This document shows, in pieces, positions 1 to 8,479 of a DNA stretch of 64,000 nucleotides (position 1 is its first letter; each line of letters begins with the position of its first letter). A program made the position numbers and the translations under genes. A model generated the notes under the pieces. The model searched no databases and was not told the DNA's origin. It saw nothing but the letters and a program-made list of their open reading frames with translations. Origin of the DNA: JAWKOK01 sp963765875. Lineage in GTDB: Bacteria; Chloroflexota; Anaerolineae; Caldilineales; Caldilineaceae. The DNA is taken from NCBI GenBank assembly GCA_963765875.1, contig CAVXYK010000007.1, positions 124,001 through 188,000 on the forward strand, in the 5' to 3' direction.

Positions 1-98
1 ACAGAGGCACAAAGGGAACACAGAGGCCACAGAGAAAAAATAACTCTCTGTGCCTCTGTGGTGAAATCTCTGTGGTGAAATCTCTGTGGTGACTAAAC
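1..98. repeat. Palindromic repeat island built of CACAGAGG-type words
   Basis: The left part is made of near-tandem words of the form CACAGAGG or CACAAAGG. The right part carries their reverse complement (CCTCTGTG), followed by a short direct repeat of CTCTGTGGTGAAAT. The RNA could fold into a long hairpin. The same vocabulary recurs near 41945, 43690, 54462 and 57256, and inside dnaE2 at 1852. The island may continue to the left of the window. Confidence 0.7.
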
Positions 99-104
99 CT
101 TCCC

Positions 105-977
105 ATGAGCGTACTCTGTTGTCGGGTTCCCGACTTTCTCATCAATCTAACAGTACGTCATCATCCTGAGTGGGGTGACCGGCCGTTAGCGTTGTTGGGC
201 CACGACGAACGGGTCTGTGCCGTGTCGGGCGCGGCTCGTGTTGATGGTGTGCGTTTGCAGATGCGGCCACGACAGGCCGAGATCCGCTGCCCGGATCTGC
301 TGCTGCACCCGCTGGATATGGCCGATGGCCAGGACGAGCAGGCCCGCTTTGAGGACGCGCTTGTTGACTGGCAACTGCCGGTGGAGCCGCAGGGATGGGG
401 CATGGCCTATCTGGATCTGCAACCTATTGCCACCCTTTCTAGCGATGTCCAACCGTTGGCCGCCGATCTGGGCAAGCGGTTGCGTCAGAACATCGGCGCC
501 GATCTTCAGCCGTCCCTGGGCTGGGATTCGGGAAAGTTCACCGCTCGTGTAGCCGCCCTCTCCGTGCAGCCGGGCCATATGCGTTTGGTCGACAAGCCGC
601 AGGAGGTGGCCTTCTTGTCCGATCTCTCCATCACGCTATTACCGTTGCCGCCCCAATCGTTGCAGCAACTGCATTGGCTGGGCATTCGTACGCTGGGCCA
701 GTTTGCCAAACTGCCGACTGCCGCGCTCTGGCAGCGGTTTGGACAGGCCGGCAAGCTGGCCAAACGCTGGGCGCAGGGCCAGGATGACCGGCCGGTGATC
801 AACGGTCTCTCTTCCGCCTTCGAGATGATCGAAATCGATATCGATCCGCCCAATCGCGCGGCTGGATCTGATCATGCAGGCGTTGCTGGATACTCTGCGT
901 CCGCTGCAACAGACTTTGGCCGAACGGCTTCAGGGCATTCGACGTCTGCACTTGCATCTCTATTTCGTCGACGGTGA
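105..977 (+). CDS. imuB: ImuB-like Y-family polymerase protein, N-terminal part (frameshifted)
   Basis: Y-family DNA polymerase-like protein of the ImuB type, the non-catalytic partner of the DnaE2 mutasome that links it to the sliding clamp during damage-induced mutagenesis. The frame starts in the family manner (SVLCCRVPDF). It keeps the helix-hairpin-helix region (LHWLGIRTLGQFAKLP, about residues 190-205) and runs in register to about residue 248, where it becomes nonsense (after DIDPP). The conserved sequence continues in the next frame (IARLDLIMQALLDTL). One extra base in the CCGCCC tract at about 846-852 explains the break. It is read with 874..1293 as one gene of about 395 codons. The function call rests on family resemblance and on the downstream dnaE2; whether the break is real is unknown. 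Confidence 0.75.
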   Translation: MSVLCCRVPDFLINLTVRHHPEWGDRPLALLGHDERVCAVSGAARVDGVRLQMRPRQAEIRCPDLLLHPLDMADGQDEQARFEDALVDWQLPVEPQGWGMAYLDLQPIATLSSDVQPLAADLGKRLRQNIGADLQPSLGWDSGKFTARVAALSVQPGHMRLVDKPQEVAFLSDLSITLLPLPPQSLQQLHWLGIRTLGQFAKLPTAALWQRFGQAGKLAKRWAQGQDDRPVINGLSSAFEMIEIDIDPPNRAAGSDHAGVAGYSASAATDFGRTASGHSTSALASLFRRR

Positions 978-1293
978 ACGCCGCGATCTTGAACTGCTCT
1001 TTGTCGATGCGGCCGGCGACGAGGCGCGTCTATCGGCCAGTCTGCGCAATCGGTTGGCCGCGCTCTCCTGGCCGGCCGAACTGAGCTTTGCACGCATCTC
1101 CATGCTGGAAGCGGGCGAACTGCCCGTTCAGCAGCTGACCCTCTTCGCCGAGGAGACGCCACAGGCCGCGGCCATGGAGGCGCTGGCGGCCGGCCTGGAC
1201 AAACGCTATGGCGCGGTCTTCTTTCGTGGTCGACTGATTGACGCTCAGCACGTCGTTTCCGAACGGCGTGCACAACTGCATCCGTTAGCGTGA
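874..1293 (+). CDS. imuB: ImuB-like protein, C-terminal part (after frameshift)
   Basis: This frame continues the ImuB-like protein of 105..977. The conserved stretch begins upstream of the ATG at 874 in the same frame (about 850), which shows that the true junction is the frameshift and not an independent start. It covers the little-finger-like region and the tail. The motif QQLTLF near residue 88 resembles the clamp-binding QLxLF motif of ImuB proteins, an inference from its place and sequence. The stop overlaps the GTG start of the next gene (GTGA), so translation of the three mutasome genes is probably coupled. Confidence 0.7.
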   Translation: MQALLDTLRPLQQTLAERLQGIRRLHLHLYFVDGERRDLELLFVDAAGDEARLSASLRNRLAALSWPAELSFARISMLEAGELPVQQLTLFAEETPQAAAMEALAAGLDKRYGAVFFRGRLIDAQHVVSERRAQLHPLA

Positions 1294-1550
1294 CGCGCCT
1301 CTGGCCGGACGGCGAACCCATCCAGGTTAATACCGATGAGGAGGGGCGCCCGGTCGGGTTTGTCTGGCAAGGGCAGCCCTATCGCCTGCACCAGATCCAG
1401 CAGCGCTGGCAGGTTGACAACGATTGGTGGAGCGAGGAGGGTCGTGTCTGGCGAGACTACTTGGCTATTACCACGACAACGGGGCTGTTGTGCGTGATCT
1501 ACCGGGATCTGTTGGCTGAGGATTGGTTTTTGGCGAAGTTGTATGACTGA
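1290..1550 (+). CDS. DUF6504 family small protein of the mutasome operon
   Basis: An 86-residue protein rich in aromatic residues (WWSEEGRVWRDYLAI). It fits the small DUF6504-type family found between imuB-like and dnaE2-like genes, in some genomes as the tail of ImuB. Its biochemical role is not known to me. The start is GTG, overlapping the stop of the ImuB-like frame by 4 bases. Its own stop lies inside the start region of dnaE2 (8-base overlap), so the three genes form a tight operon. No signal peptide or membrane segment is visible. Confidence 0.7.
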   Translation: MTRLWPDGEPIQVNTDEEGRPVGFVWQGQPYRLHQIQQRWQVDNDWWSEEGRVWRDYLAITTTTGLLCVIYRDLLAEDWFLAKLYD

Positions 1551-4500
1551 TTATGCCGAACTCCATACCCACAGCTACTTCTCCTTGCTCGACGGTGCGT
1601 CTTCGCCGGAGGTATTGGTGCAACAGGCCCAGGCTTTGGGGCTAGCTGGGCTGGCATTGACCGACCATGATAGCCTGGCAGGCGCGGTGCGTTTTTGGAT
1701 CGCTGCTCGGGCCGCCGGCCTCCACGCCGTGATCGGGGCCGAGGTGACGCTGGAGGATGGTCATCACCTCACGCTGCTGGCCGAGACCCAGGCCGGCTAT
1801 GCTAACCTTTGTAGACTTGTGACTAGGGCGCGGTTGGATGTTGTTGAAGGGCATTCACCACGGAGGCACGGAGGAGGCACAGAGGGGCACGGAGGAAAAA
1901 TAGGAGAGGCTGCTTTCGATCTGGATAACTGGCCTGGCAAGGTTGAGCCGTCGCTTGCCTATGTGCGGTTGGCTGAACTTTCTGACGGGTTGATTGCGCT
2001 CAGTGGCTGTCGACAGGGGGCCGTGGCGGCGTCATTGCTGAAGGGTGATGATCGGGGGGCCCATGCGGCTGTCGAGCGCTTGGCAGGCATCTTTGAGCGC
2101 GATCATCTCTACATTGAGATCCAGCATCACTATCTGCCCGACGACCAACGACTCAACCGACAGCTTGTTGCCATTGCCCAGGCGTTCGAGCTACCTCTGG
2201 TGGCCACCAACAACGTCCACTACGCTGCCAATGCCGACAAGCCGTTGCACGATGCCCTGGTTGCCACTCGCCACAATGAGACGCTGGCAGAGGCTCAACG
2301 TGCCGGTCATCTGCCGGCCAACAGTGCTTTTGCCCTGGCCTCGCCGGATGAGATGACGCGACGTTTTCGTGGCTATCCCAAGGCTATCGCCAATCAGGCA
2401 TTGGCCAATAGCGTCGCCATTTCCGAGCGTTGCCGGGCTTCACTCGACTTTTCCGACCGGAGGCTGCCTGAGTTTGCGCTCCCGGATGATTGGCATTCCC
2501 CTCATGCCGGCTATGATGATTCGGTCTTCGCCTATCTCTATCAGCTCTGTCATGAAAGCCTCCCCAGGCGCTATCCCCACCTGAAACCGGCTGTGCTCAC
2601 ACAACTTGCCCATGAGTTGGACATCATCGAGCAAGCCGGGTTGGCAGGCTATTTTCTCATCGTTTGGGACATTGTGCGCTATGCCAAAGAGATCGGCGTG
2701 CGTTGCCAGGGGCGGGGTTCGGCGGCCAACTCCATTGTCGCCTATCTGCTGGGCATCACCAGCATTGATCCATTGCAGCATAACCTGCTCTTCGAGCGCT
2801 TTCTCAGTCGCGACAAGTTTACTACGCCGGACATCGACATCGACTTTGCCACCGGTCTTGAGTTGGATGCTGGGGGATTCGAGACGTCAGAATCTAGAAT
2901 CTCACGCTCTGGAGTCACGCGAGATTCTTCGTTGGTGTTTTGCCAGGACGAGAGTGACTGTGTTGACCCACTCAGAATGACAGGTTGCGGGTCTGCAGAT
3001 TTTGGTGTCCCGAACGGTGATGCCCCAAGAATCGATGCCCTGAGAATCGATGGACGGGAGGCGGTGATCCAGTATGTCTATCGGCGTTATGGACGTGCGC
3101 ATACGGCCATGGTCTGTAACGTCGTGACCTATCGAGCACGCAGCGCCGTCCGCGATCTGAGCAAGGCATTGGGGTTTCCCAATGCGGTCATTGACCGGCT
3201 GGCCGGCAGCATCGACACCCGCTCACCGGCTGTGGCTGCCGAGCAGATTCTGGCTCAGATGGGACAAGACGAGCCGAGCGAAGCCGCATCCGAAAAAACT
3301 GCAGTTGCCATACATCCGTTGGCGCTGCTAGCCGATCTTCTGCGCCGGATTGAGGGTTGTCCGCGTCATCTCTCCATCCACAGCGGCGGCATGTTGATCA
3401 CCGGCCTGCCGCTGGATGAGATCGTGCCGCTGGAGCCGGCGACCATGCCCGGTCGCGTGGTCTGCCAGTGGGACAAAGAGAGCGTTGAGGATGCGGGATT
3501 GATCAAGATCGATCTGCTCGGCTTGCGTACGTTAGGGCTGATCACTAGGGCGCTGGACTATGTGGAAGAGGTTGAAGGGCAGCGTCTCGATCTGGACGCC
3601 GTTCCGCTCAATGATCCGGCCATCTACGAGATGCTGCAGCGCGGCGATACGGTGGGCGCGTTTCAAGTGGAAAGCCGGGCGCAGCAACAGATGCTGCCAC
3701 GTCTCAAGCCAACCTGCTTTGAGGACATCATCGTGGAGGTCGCCATCGTACGTCCCGGTCCCATCCAGGGCGGCGCGGTCCATCCCTACCTGCGGCGGCG
3801 CGAGGGCCTTGAGCCGGTCAGCTTTCTCCATCCCAGCCTTGAGCCGGCGCTGGCCGAGACGCTGGGCGTGCTGCTCTTCCAGGAGCAGGCCATCCGCGTG
3901 GCGGTGGAGGCGGCCGGTTTCTCTCCGGGCGAGGCCGACATGCTGCGCCGGGCGCTGTCGCGCAGCCGCTCGGACGAGGCCATGGCAGCGCTGCGTTTGC
4001 GCTTCATTCAGGGCGCGCAGGCCCGCGGCATCGATTTCGCCGTGGCCGAGCCGATCTTCACTCAGCTGTCAGGCTTTGCCGGCTACGGCTTCTGCAAGTC
4101 GCATGCGGCTAGCTTTGCCCTGATCGCCTACCAGACGCTCTACCTCAAGCAGCACCACACCGCGGCCTTCTACTGCGCCATCTTCAACTCGCAGCCTATG
4201 GGCTTCTACTCGCCGGAAGTGATCGCGGGCGACGCAAGGCGCCACGGCGTCGACCTACTGCCGCCGGAGATCAACCGTAGCCTGTGGGACTACGCCATCG
4301 AACGTGATGAGCGCGGGCGTTTGGCGCTGCGTGTGGGGTTGGCAACCGTCCAGAGTCTGGGGCGGCAGGCGTGGACAGCCATTGAGGCTGCCCGAAATGA
4401 GCAGCCCTTCAAAGATCTGGCCGATCTCTGCCGGCGCACGCGACTGCATCCCGACATCATCGCCAATCTCATTCGTGGCGGCGCGTTGGACGCTTTTGGC

Positions 4501-4986
4501 AAGCGTCGTGATCTACTCTGGCAACTGGGCGATATGGACTACCGCCCCGATGAGTTTGAACTGAATCTCCCTACTCAACCGGTTGCCCTCCCAGCACTGG
4601 ATGCGCCGGAACAGACCGCTTGGGAATATGAGTTGCTGGGATTGTCACCGGAGCGACAACTGTTTGTCCACTATCGGGAGGTCTTGCGCAAACAGAACGT
4701 GCGCAGTACTTGGCAGGTGAAGCAGGCGCGGCCCGGCGAACGCTTGCAGGTGGCTGGACTGGTGGCCGTGCGCCAGCGCCCCAGTACGGCCAAGGGCATT
4801 CTCTTCATATCGTTGGAGGATGAGAGCGGTCTGCTCGATCTGGTGGTCAAGCCCAATGTCTACGACCGACTGCGCGACGTGCTGCGCAACCATCCGCTGA
4901 TCGTGGTTACCGGCATCGTGCAGCGTGGCGGTAGCGCGGTCAGTTTGTTGGTGTTTGATGCGCGGCCGCTTGAAGGGAAGGAGTGA
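1543..4986 (+). CDS. dnaE2: Error-prone DNA polymerase III alpha subunit (DnaE2/ImuC)
   Basis: Catalytic subunit of the damage-inducible translesion mutasome. An N-terminal PHP domain (ELHTHSYFSLLDG) is followed by the polymerase core with PDIDIDF at about residues 429-435, which supplies two catalytic aspartates. Next come the FQVESRAQQQM and RPGPIQGG motifs, GYGFCKSHAASFA, the helix-hairpin-helix region and a C-terminal OB fold (about residues 1035-1110). At 1147 residues it is longer than a usual DnaE2 of roughly 1030-1080. The surplus lies largely in two unusual in-frame segments, residues about 104-120 and about 438-504, that resemble intergenic repeat DNA (see findings). The second follows the catalytic DIDID motif almost immediately. 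Activity with such an insert is uncertain. Confidence 0.92.
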   Translation: MTDYAELHTHSYFSLLDGASSPEVLVQQAQALGLAGLALTDHDSLAGAVRFWIAARAAGLHAVIGAEVTLEDGHHLTLLAETQAGYANLCRLVTRARLDVVEGHSPRRHGGGTEGHGGKIGEAAFDLDNWPGKVEPSLAYVRLAELSDGLIALSGCRQGAVAASLLKGDDRGAHAAVERLAGIFERDHLYIEIQHHYLPDDQRLNRQLVAIAQAFELPLVATNNVHYAANADKPLHDALVATRHNETLAEAQRAGHLPANSAFALASPDEMTRRFRGYPKAIANQALANSVAISERCRASLDFSDRRLPEFALPDDWHSPHAGYDDSVFAYLYQLCHESLPRRYPHLKPAVLTQLAHELDIIEQAGLAGYFLIVWDIVRYAKEIGVRCQGRGSAANSIVAYLLGITSIDPLQHNLLFERFLSRDKFTTPDIDIDFATGLELDAGGFETSESRISRSGVTRDSSLVFCQDESDCVDPLRMTGCGSADFGVPNGDAPRIDALRIDGREAVIQYVYRRYGRAHTAMVCNVVTYRARSAVRDLSKALGFPNAVIDRLAGSIDTRSPAVAAEQILAQMGQDEPSEAASEKTAVAIHPLALLADLLRRIEGCPRHLSIHSGGMLITGLPLDEIVPLEPATMPGRVVCQWDKESVEDAGLIKIDLLGLRTLGLITRALDYVEEVEGQRLDLDAVPLNDPAIYEMLQRGDTVGAFQVESRAQQQMLPRLKPTCFEDIIVEVAIVRPGPIQGGAVHPYLRRREGLEPVSFLHPSLEPALAETLGVLLFQEQAIRVAVEAAGFSPGEADMLRRALSRSRSDEAMAALRLRFIQGAQARGIDFAVAEPIFTQLSGFAGYGFCKSHAASFALIAYQTLYLKQHHTAAFYCAIFNSQPMGFYSPEVIAGDARRHGVDLLPPEINRSLWDYAIERDERGRLALRVGLATVQSLGRQAWTAIEAARNEQPFKDLADLCRRTRLHPDIIANLIRGGALDAFGKRRDLLWQLGDMDYRPDEFELNLPTQPVALPALDAPEQTAWEYELLGLSPERQLFVHYREVLRKQNVRSTWQVKQARPGERLQVAGLVAVRQRPSTAKGILFISLEDESGLLDLVVKPNVYDRLRDVLRNHPLIVVTGIVQRGGSAVSLLVFDARPLEGKE
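1852..1902. repeat. Intergenic-type repeat in frame inside dnaE2 (PHP region)
   Basis: A run of CACGGAGG / GGCACAGAGG words, the vocabulary of the intergenic islands at 1-98 and 54462, read in frame as a Gly/His/Arg-rich stretch (HSPRRHGGGTEGHGGK). DnaE2 homologues normally pass from the conserved LVTRA to LIALSGCRQG with a shorter spacer. It adds roughly 17 or more residues without breaking the frame. Confidence 0.65.
2854..3054. repeat. Insertion of about 65 codons made of dispersed repeat DNA in the DnaE2 palm
   Basis: Homologues pass within a few residues from PDIDIDF to the REEVIQY helix. Here about 65 residues intervene. The DNA contains an inverted repeat (AGAATCTCACG against CGCGAGATTCT) and phrases such as GAGATTCTTCG and CACTCAGAATGACA that also occur in the gaps at about 28290, 28635 and 31100-31280. 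It is read without a stop, and the helix resumes at REAVIQYVYRRYGR. It is too short for an intein, and no intein motifs are visible. Confidence 0.65.
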
Positions 4987-5006
4987 GGGGGTGAAGGGGT
5001 GAGAGA

Positions 5007-5141
5007 CTAAATTTCTGGTATCAAAACCGCCTGGGGCGCACCACGATTCTGGATGATGACCTCCTCTCTGTTCTTGACGACTTGTTGTAGGAAGCTGCTG
5101 AGTTTCGCCTTTGCTTCGCTTGTTGAGACACTGAACGTCAT
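5007..5141 (-). CDS. Short Phd/YefM-type antitoxin, probably truncated
   Basis: A 44-codon frame in the gap after dnaE2. It reads MTFSVSTSEAKAKLSSFLQQ and continues with VVKNREEVIIQNRGAPQAVL. This matches the N-terminal DNA-binding half of Phd/YefM antitoxins (a Ser/Thr-x-x-EAK start and a (K/R)xGxPxAVLIP strand). GGAG lies 8 bases before the ATG at 5141. It ends after LIPEI, where full-length relatives of about 80-90 residues continue into a toxin-binding tail. No toxin gene lies beside it. It is either a remnant or a very short orphan antitoxin. Confidence 0.6.
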   Translation of the reverse strand: MTFSVSTSEAKAKLSSFLQQVVKNREEVIIQNRGAPQAVLIPEI

Positions 5142-5195
5142 ATTCATCTCTCCGTTACCTAAACTGAAGGCACTATGAAGACATGAGTTCTGAAG

Positions 5196-5273
5196 GTCCG
5201 ACTTGGAGTCGGACGAGTCTGGTGACCTCTGAACCCGTCTGGTACGTGTACCTTGTCACGCTGCAAGCGTGAC
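5196..5273. repeat. Three consecutive short perfect hairpins
   Basis: Three inverted repeats stand in a row between the antitoxin remnant and the Ldh gene: GTCCGACT/AGTCGGAC (5196-5214), GGTAC/GTACC (5241-5252) and GTCACGCT/AGCGTGAC (5255-5273). None has a clear T-run. They could help end transcription of the minus-strand Ldh gene or be copies of a dispersed element. Confidence 0.5.
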
Positions 5274-5301
5274 CTACAAAACTCATGATCCCGTTGTGCT
5301 T

Positions 5302-6291
5302 TCAGTTTAGTTCTTCTGGCAGCGTCACTTCAAACTCGGAAGCCACAGCTTCCAGCAGTTCCCGGTGCCGCGGGCCGACCGGGATTCCATCGCGGCGGAA
5401 GGCTGCTTCATTGGCGGCTTCGACGCCGCCGGCGACGAAGCTCTGCTCAAAGCCTTCCAAAGGGGCCAACTGGCGGACGGCACGCACGTATTCGTCGACT
5501 TCCTGCTTGAATTGGGCCGGATCGGCGAAGAGATCGATGCGGAAGGCCATCACCAGCGAGCCTTGATCGGCCCCGCTAAAGGTGCGCCCGGCACGCGCCG
5601 TGTCCAACGGCACGCCGGCCAGGAAGCCGCCCCAGCTCTGGCAGATCGAGCCCATGCCGATGGAGCGGAAGACCAGGCCGGGCGCCAGACGGGCGATCTC
5701 CTCACGGTGGGGATCGTTCAGGTAGAGATCGTGCATGGCGCCGAAGTCGACCAGGATCGATGTCTCTTCATGGGCCGGTGCGCTGAAGGACATGGGCGAG
5801 CCACCGGCCGCTGTGTTGATGGGCTGGCCCGGCTTGAGCGAAAGCTGATGCCCGGACGTGACGAAGCAGAGCAGATCGTGGGGCAGCGTCAGGCGGGCGT
5901 AGATGCCGGCGGCGCCGAAGTGGCCATGGTTGCGCGTCATGCCCACCGCCATGCCCTGGCTACTGGCCTTGTCGATGATATGTTCCGTCATCTCGTAGGC
6001 CGGAAAATAGCCCAACCCGCCGTCGCCGTCGACCATCACGCTGACCGGCGACTCGCGCACAACATTCAACTGGGGCTGGTTATTGAGCGTGCCATCGCGC
6101 ATCAGTCGGGCGTAGGTGGCGATCTGTTCTGTGCCATGGCTGAAGACGCCGCGCAGATCGTTGGTAGTGAGCAACTCGGCCAGCAGGGTGGCCTTATCCG
6201 CCGGCAGACCTGCAGCCAGCCCAAGTTCGGACACAAAGGCCGACATCTGATCGCCTGATACTCTGATTGATTCTTTGGGTGCAAGGTTCAT
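5302..6291 (-). CDS. Ldh family oxidoreductase (malate/L-lactate dehydrogenase type 2 fold)
   Basis: A 329-residue NAD(P)-dependent oxidoreductase of the Ldh_2 family, whose members reduce 2-oxo acids or cyclic imines such as delta1-piperideine-2-carboxylate. Visible family features are the DLRGVFSHG segment, GDGGLGYFPA, and the RNHGHFGAAG segment with the conserved HFG motif. The length is normal for the family. It is the last gene of a minus-strand block with D-aminoacylases and a peptide transporter, so a substrate derived from amino acids is plausible, but the sequence does not fix it. The start at 6291 lies before the decamer repeat, and no strong ribosome site is obvious. Confidence 0.82.
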   Translation of the reverse strand: MNLAPKESIRVSGDQMSAFVSELGLAAGLPADKATLLAELLTTNDLRGVFSHGTEQIATYARLMRDGTLNNQPQLNVVRESPVSVMVDGDGGLGYFPAYEMTEHIIDKASSQGMAVGMTRNHGHFGAAGIYARLTLPHDLLCFVTSGHQLSLKPGQPINTAAGGSPMSFSAPAHEETSILVDFGAMHDLYLNDPHREEIARLAPGLVFRSIGMGSICQSWGGFLAGVPLDTARAGRTFSGADQGSLVMAFRIDLFADPAQFKQEVDEYVRAVRQLAPLEGFEQSFVAGGVEAANEAAFRRDGIPVGPRHRELLEAVASEFEVTLPEELN

Positions 6292-6342
6292 GTGGTTGCC
6301 TTTTCGATGTCTGTTCGTGGATTGAGTGCAAAGGGCTTTTTT

Positions 6343-6453
6343 GCCACAGATTTACACAGATAAAAAAAGATGGGACACAGATGGCTCTGAGGATTCTCTG
6401 GATGTCTATAAGCATCTGTGAAAATCAATTGTTTATCCGTGTAAATCTGTGGC
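6343..6453. repeat. Palindromic repeat island, CACAGAT words
   Basis: Opens with GCCACAGATTTACACAGAT and closes with its near reverse complement ATCCGTGTAAATCTGTGGC, with imperfect pairing between. The arm words recur about every 10-11 bases. Similar islands lie at 12336, 13341 and 50548. It sits in the 5' region of the Ldh gene. The rest of the gap up to 6762 holds short GC-rich hairpins (for example around 6690) and no convincing gene. Confidence 0.75.
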
Positions 6454-6762
6454 GGAAGAAGATAGATTGTTGACATAATGGAGATGCTTGTCATTGAAAC
6501 CTGTGATATAATAGGCCAACAACACCTGCAAAATCAGCATAGAATGCGAGGGGCGTGGTATCCAGCACCCCCCAGTGCCAAGACGATGGTGCGCTCTTTC
6601 TATATGGTTGCAGGTGTTGTTCTTCGTGCAAGGGTAAGGCTTTGCTATTGTTTGAACGCTACGGCTGAAGCCGGCTGCCAACAGTGAGAAGCGCCCTCAG
6701 GCGCTTAGCTCTCGCTGCAGGACCCAGGGGGTTCCCCGGCTTCTCGTTGTTAGCAGCGGGAT

Positions 6763-8412
6763 TTATCCCTGCGGAGATCCAGCCGCCATCCGTCCCGGAC
6801 CATCGACAATCCGACCCGGTTTAGCCCCAGTATGTTCCCCGTCCGCTACGACCTGGATTCCGTTGACCCAGACGTGTTCCACGCCGGTTGAAAGCTGGTG
6901 GGGCTGTTCAAATGTGGCTTGATCAATGATCGTTTTCGGGTCGAAGACGACCACATCGGCATAGGCGCCCTCACGCAGGATGCCTCGATCCTTGAGCCCA
7001 AGACGAGATGCCACAGCCCAGGTCATCTTGCGCACGGCGTCTTCCAGCGGCAGGATGCCTTCCTCGCGCACATACTTGCCCAGCACACGTGGGAAGGTGC
7101 CGTAGGAGCGGGGATGATACGGCCCCAACGGTTCAGCCCATTGTGGATCAAAGCCGCCGGCGTCGGTGGAAATCTTGATCCAGGGCTGCTTGAGTTGAAG
7201 CCGCACATTTTCCTCATCCATACTGAAGTAGATGGTGCTGATGCGTTGACCCTCCGAGCGCAGCAGACCAAAGACTGTCTCGACCCAATCCTCGTCGCGC
7301 AAAGCTGCGATCTCGGTCAGCCGCTTGCCCACATAGATCTGATTTTCCGGCTGCTCAAAGCCGATGGGCATGACCGTCGACGGATCGCGGCTGGCCATAG
7401 CCTCCCAATCGCCTGAGGGATTGAGCATCTCGGCCCGGATCTTGGCGCACATCTCTGCATCGTTCAAGTTGTCATAAAGTTTGCCGTCGGCCATGGACCA
7501 GGGCGGGAGCACCGCGGTCAGGCCGGTGCCCGATGCGGCGTAGGGATACATGTCGGCGGTGATGTCGATGCCCTCGGCGCGGGCCTGGTTGATCTGTTCG
7601 ATGACATCAGGGATCTTGTGCCAGTTCTCTGACCCTGCGGCCTTGAGGTGGTAGATCTCCACCGGCGCGCCCGAACGACGTCCGATCTCGATGGCCTCGG
7701 CCATGGCTTCCTGTAGATGTTGGCCCTCGTTGCGGATGTGGGTGATGTAGACGCCGTTGTACTCGGCCACGACCTTGCAGACTTCGACCAACTCATCGGT
7801 GGTGGTGTAGACATCGGGCGGATAGATGAGCGCGTAGGAGACGCCGAATGCGCCGTCCTCCATGGCCTCGGCCATGACCCTGCGCATGGTCTCCAGTTCG
7901 TCGTCGCCGGGCGGCCCCATCTCCATGCCTTTGGCCACTGTACGCAGCGTGCCGCCGCCGAGGAAGGAGCCGATATTGGGCGAGACGCCGGATGCTTCCA
8001 CTGCTTCCAGCCAATCACGGAAGCGACGCCAGGAGTGGATGCGCTCGGTCCACTCGTCGCCGATGTCAAGCACGAAGAGCGTCTCGGCCAGCGGATCGGT
8101 GTTGCGCCCGACGACGGGCGCCGGCGTCCATGCCTCGCCCATGATCTCGGTGGTGATGCCCTGGGTGATCTTGGAGACGCAGCGTCCGTCGACCATCAAG
8201 GGCAGGATGGCGTGGCTCTGGATGTCGATGAAGCCAGGGCAGACGACCTTGCCGGCGGCGTCGATAACGACGTCTGCTCTGTCGTGGTTTTTCTCGCCTG
8301 TTGGCCTTATTGAGGTGATGCGGTCATTTTCAAGTAACAGATCGCCGTAGAACCACGGATTGCCCGTGCCGTCGACTACTTTTGCGTTGATGATAAGGGT
8401 TCTGTCGTTCAT
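6763..8412 (-). CDS. D-aminoacylase / N-acyl-D-amino-acid deacylase family amidohydrolase
   Basis: A 549-residue amidohydrolase of the D-aminoacylase type, which removes N-acyl groups from D-amino acids. It has the urease-like small beta domain at both ends (DADVVIDAAGKVV-type start and ADVVVFDP near the end) and the metal-dependent barrel. Visible metal or catalytic candidates are YITHIRNEG, VEIYHLKAAG and STDAGG. The usual HxH after GFID is QSH here, and the Cys of the common GNCG motif is replaced (MGEAW). The second copy at 9094..10722 shares these changes, so they define a subfamily and are not random damage. A toxin-antitoxin pair on the other strand separates the two copies. Substrate unknown. 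Confidence 0.85.
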   Translation of the reverse strand: MNDRTLIINAKVVDGTGNPWFYGDLLLENDRITSIRPTGEKNHDRADVVIDAAGKVVCPGFIDIQSHAILPLMVDGRCVSKITQGITTEIMGEAWTPAPVVGRNTDPLAETLFVLDIGDEWTERIHSWRRFRDWLEAVEASGVSPNIGSFLGGGTLRTVAKGMEMGPPGDDELETMRRVMAEAMEDGAFGVSYALIYPPDVYTTTDELVEVCKVVAEYNGVYITHIRNEGQHLQEAMAEAIEIGRRSGAPVEIYHLKAAGSENWHKIPDVIEQINQARAEGIDITADMYPYAASGTGLTAVLPPWSMADGKLYDNLNDAEMCAKIRAEMLNPSGDWEAMASRDPSTVMPIGFEQPENQIYVGKRLTEIAALRDEDWVETVFGLLRSEGQRISTIYFSMDEENVRLQLKQPWIKISTDAGGFDPQWAEPLGPYHPRSYGTFPRVLGKYVREEGILPLEDAVRKMTWAVASRLGLKDRGILREGAYADVVVFDPKTIIDQATFEQPHQLSTGVEHVWVNGIQVVADGEHTGAKPGRIVDGPGRMAAGSPQG

Positions 8413-8444
8413 TCGGGTTTCCTGGGTGTGATTTCAATATTCTG

Positions 8445-8473
8445 TTGACAAAAGGCAGACAATATTGTATCTT
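8445..8473 (+). promoter_or_regulatory. Sigma70-type promoter of the toxin-antitoxin pair
   Basis: TTGACA at 8445-8450, a 17-base spacer, and TATCTT at 8468-8473. The expected start of transcription is at about 8480, which is the A of the ATG chosen for the toxin gene. No ribosome site precedes that ATG, so the messenger is probably leaderless. A TTG at 8465 is in frame but lies inside the promoter. Confidence 0.6.
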
Positions 8474-8479
8474 CACAAT

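Noticed and set aside
2854..3054. Intein in dnaE2
   Set aside because: The insert is about 65 residues, below any known mini-intein, and lacks the splice-junction Cys/Ser and the terminal His-Asn.
5365..6258. Open frame of 297 codons on the plus strand
   Set aside because: Antisense to the Ldh-family gene, whose motifs are clear; the plus-strand product has no recognisable domain.
6433..6687. Small frames of 69-82 codons on both strands
   Set aside because: They run through repeat DNA and hairpins and show no ribosome site or conserved motif.
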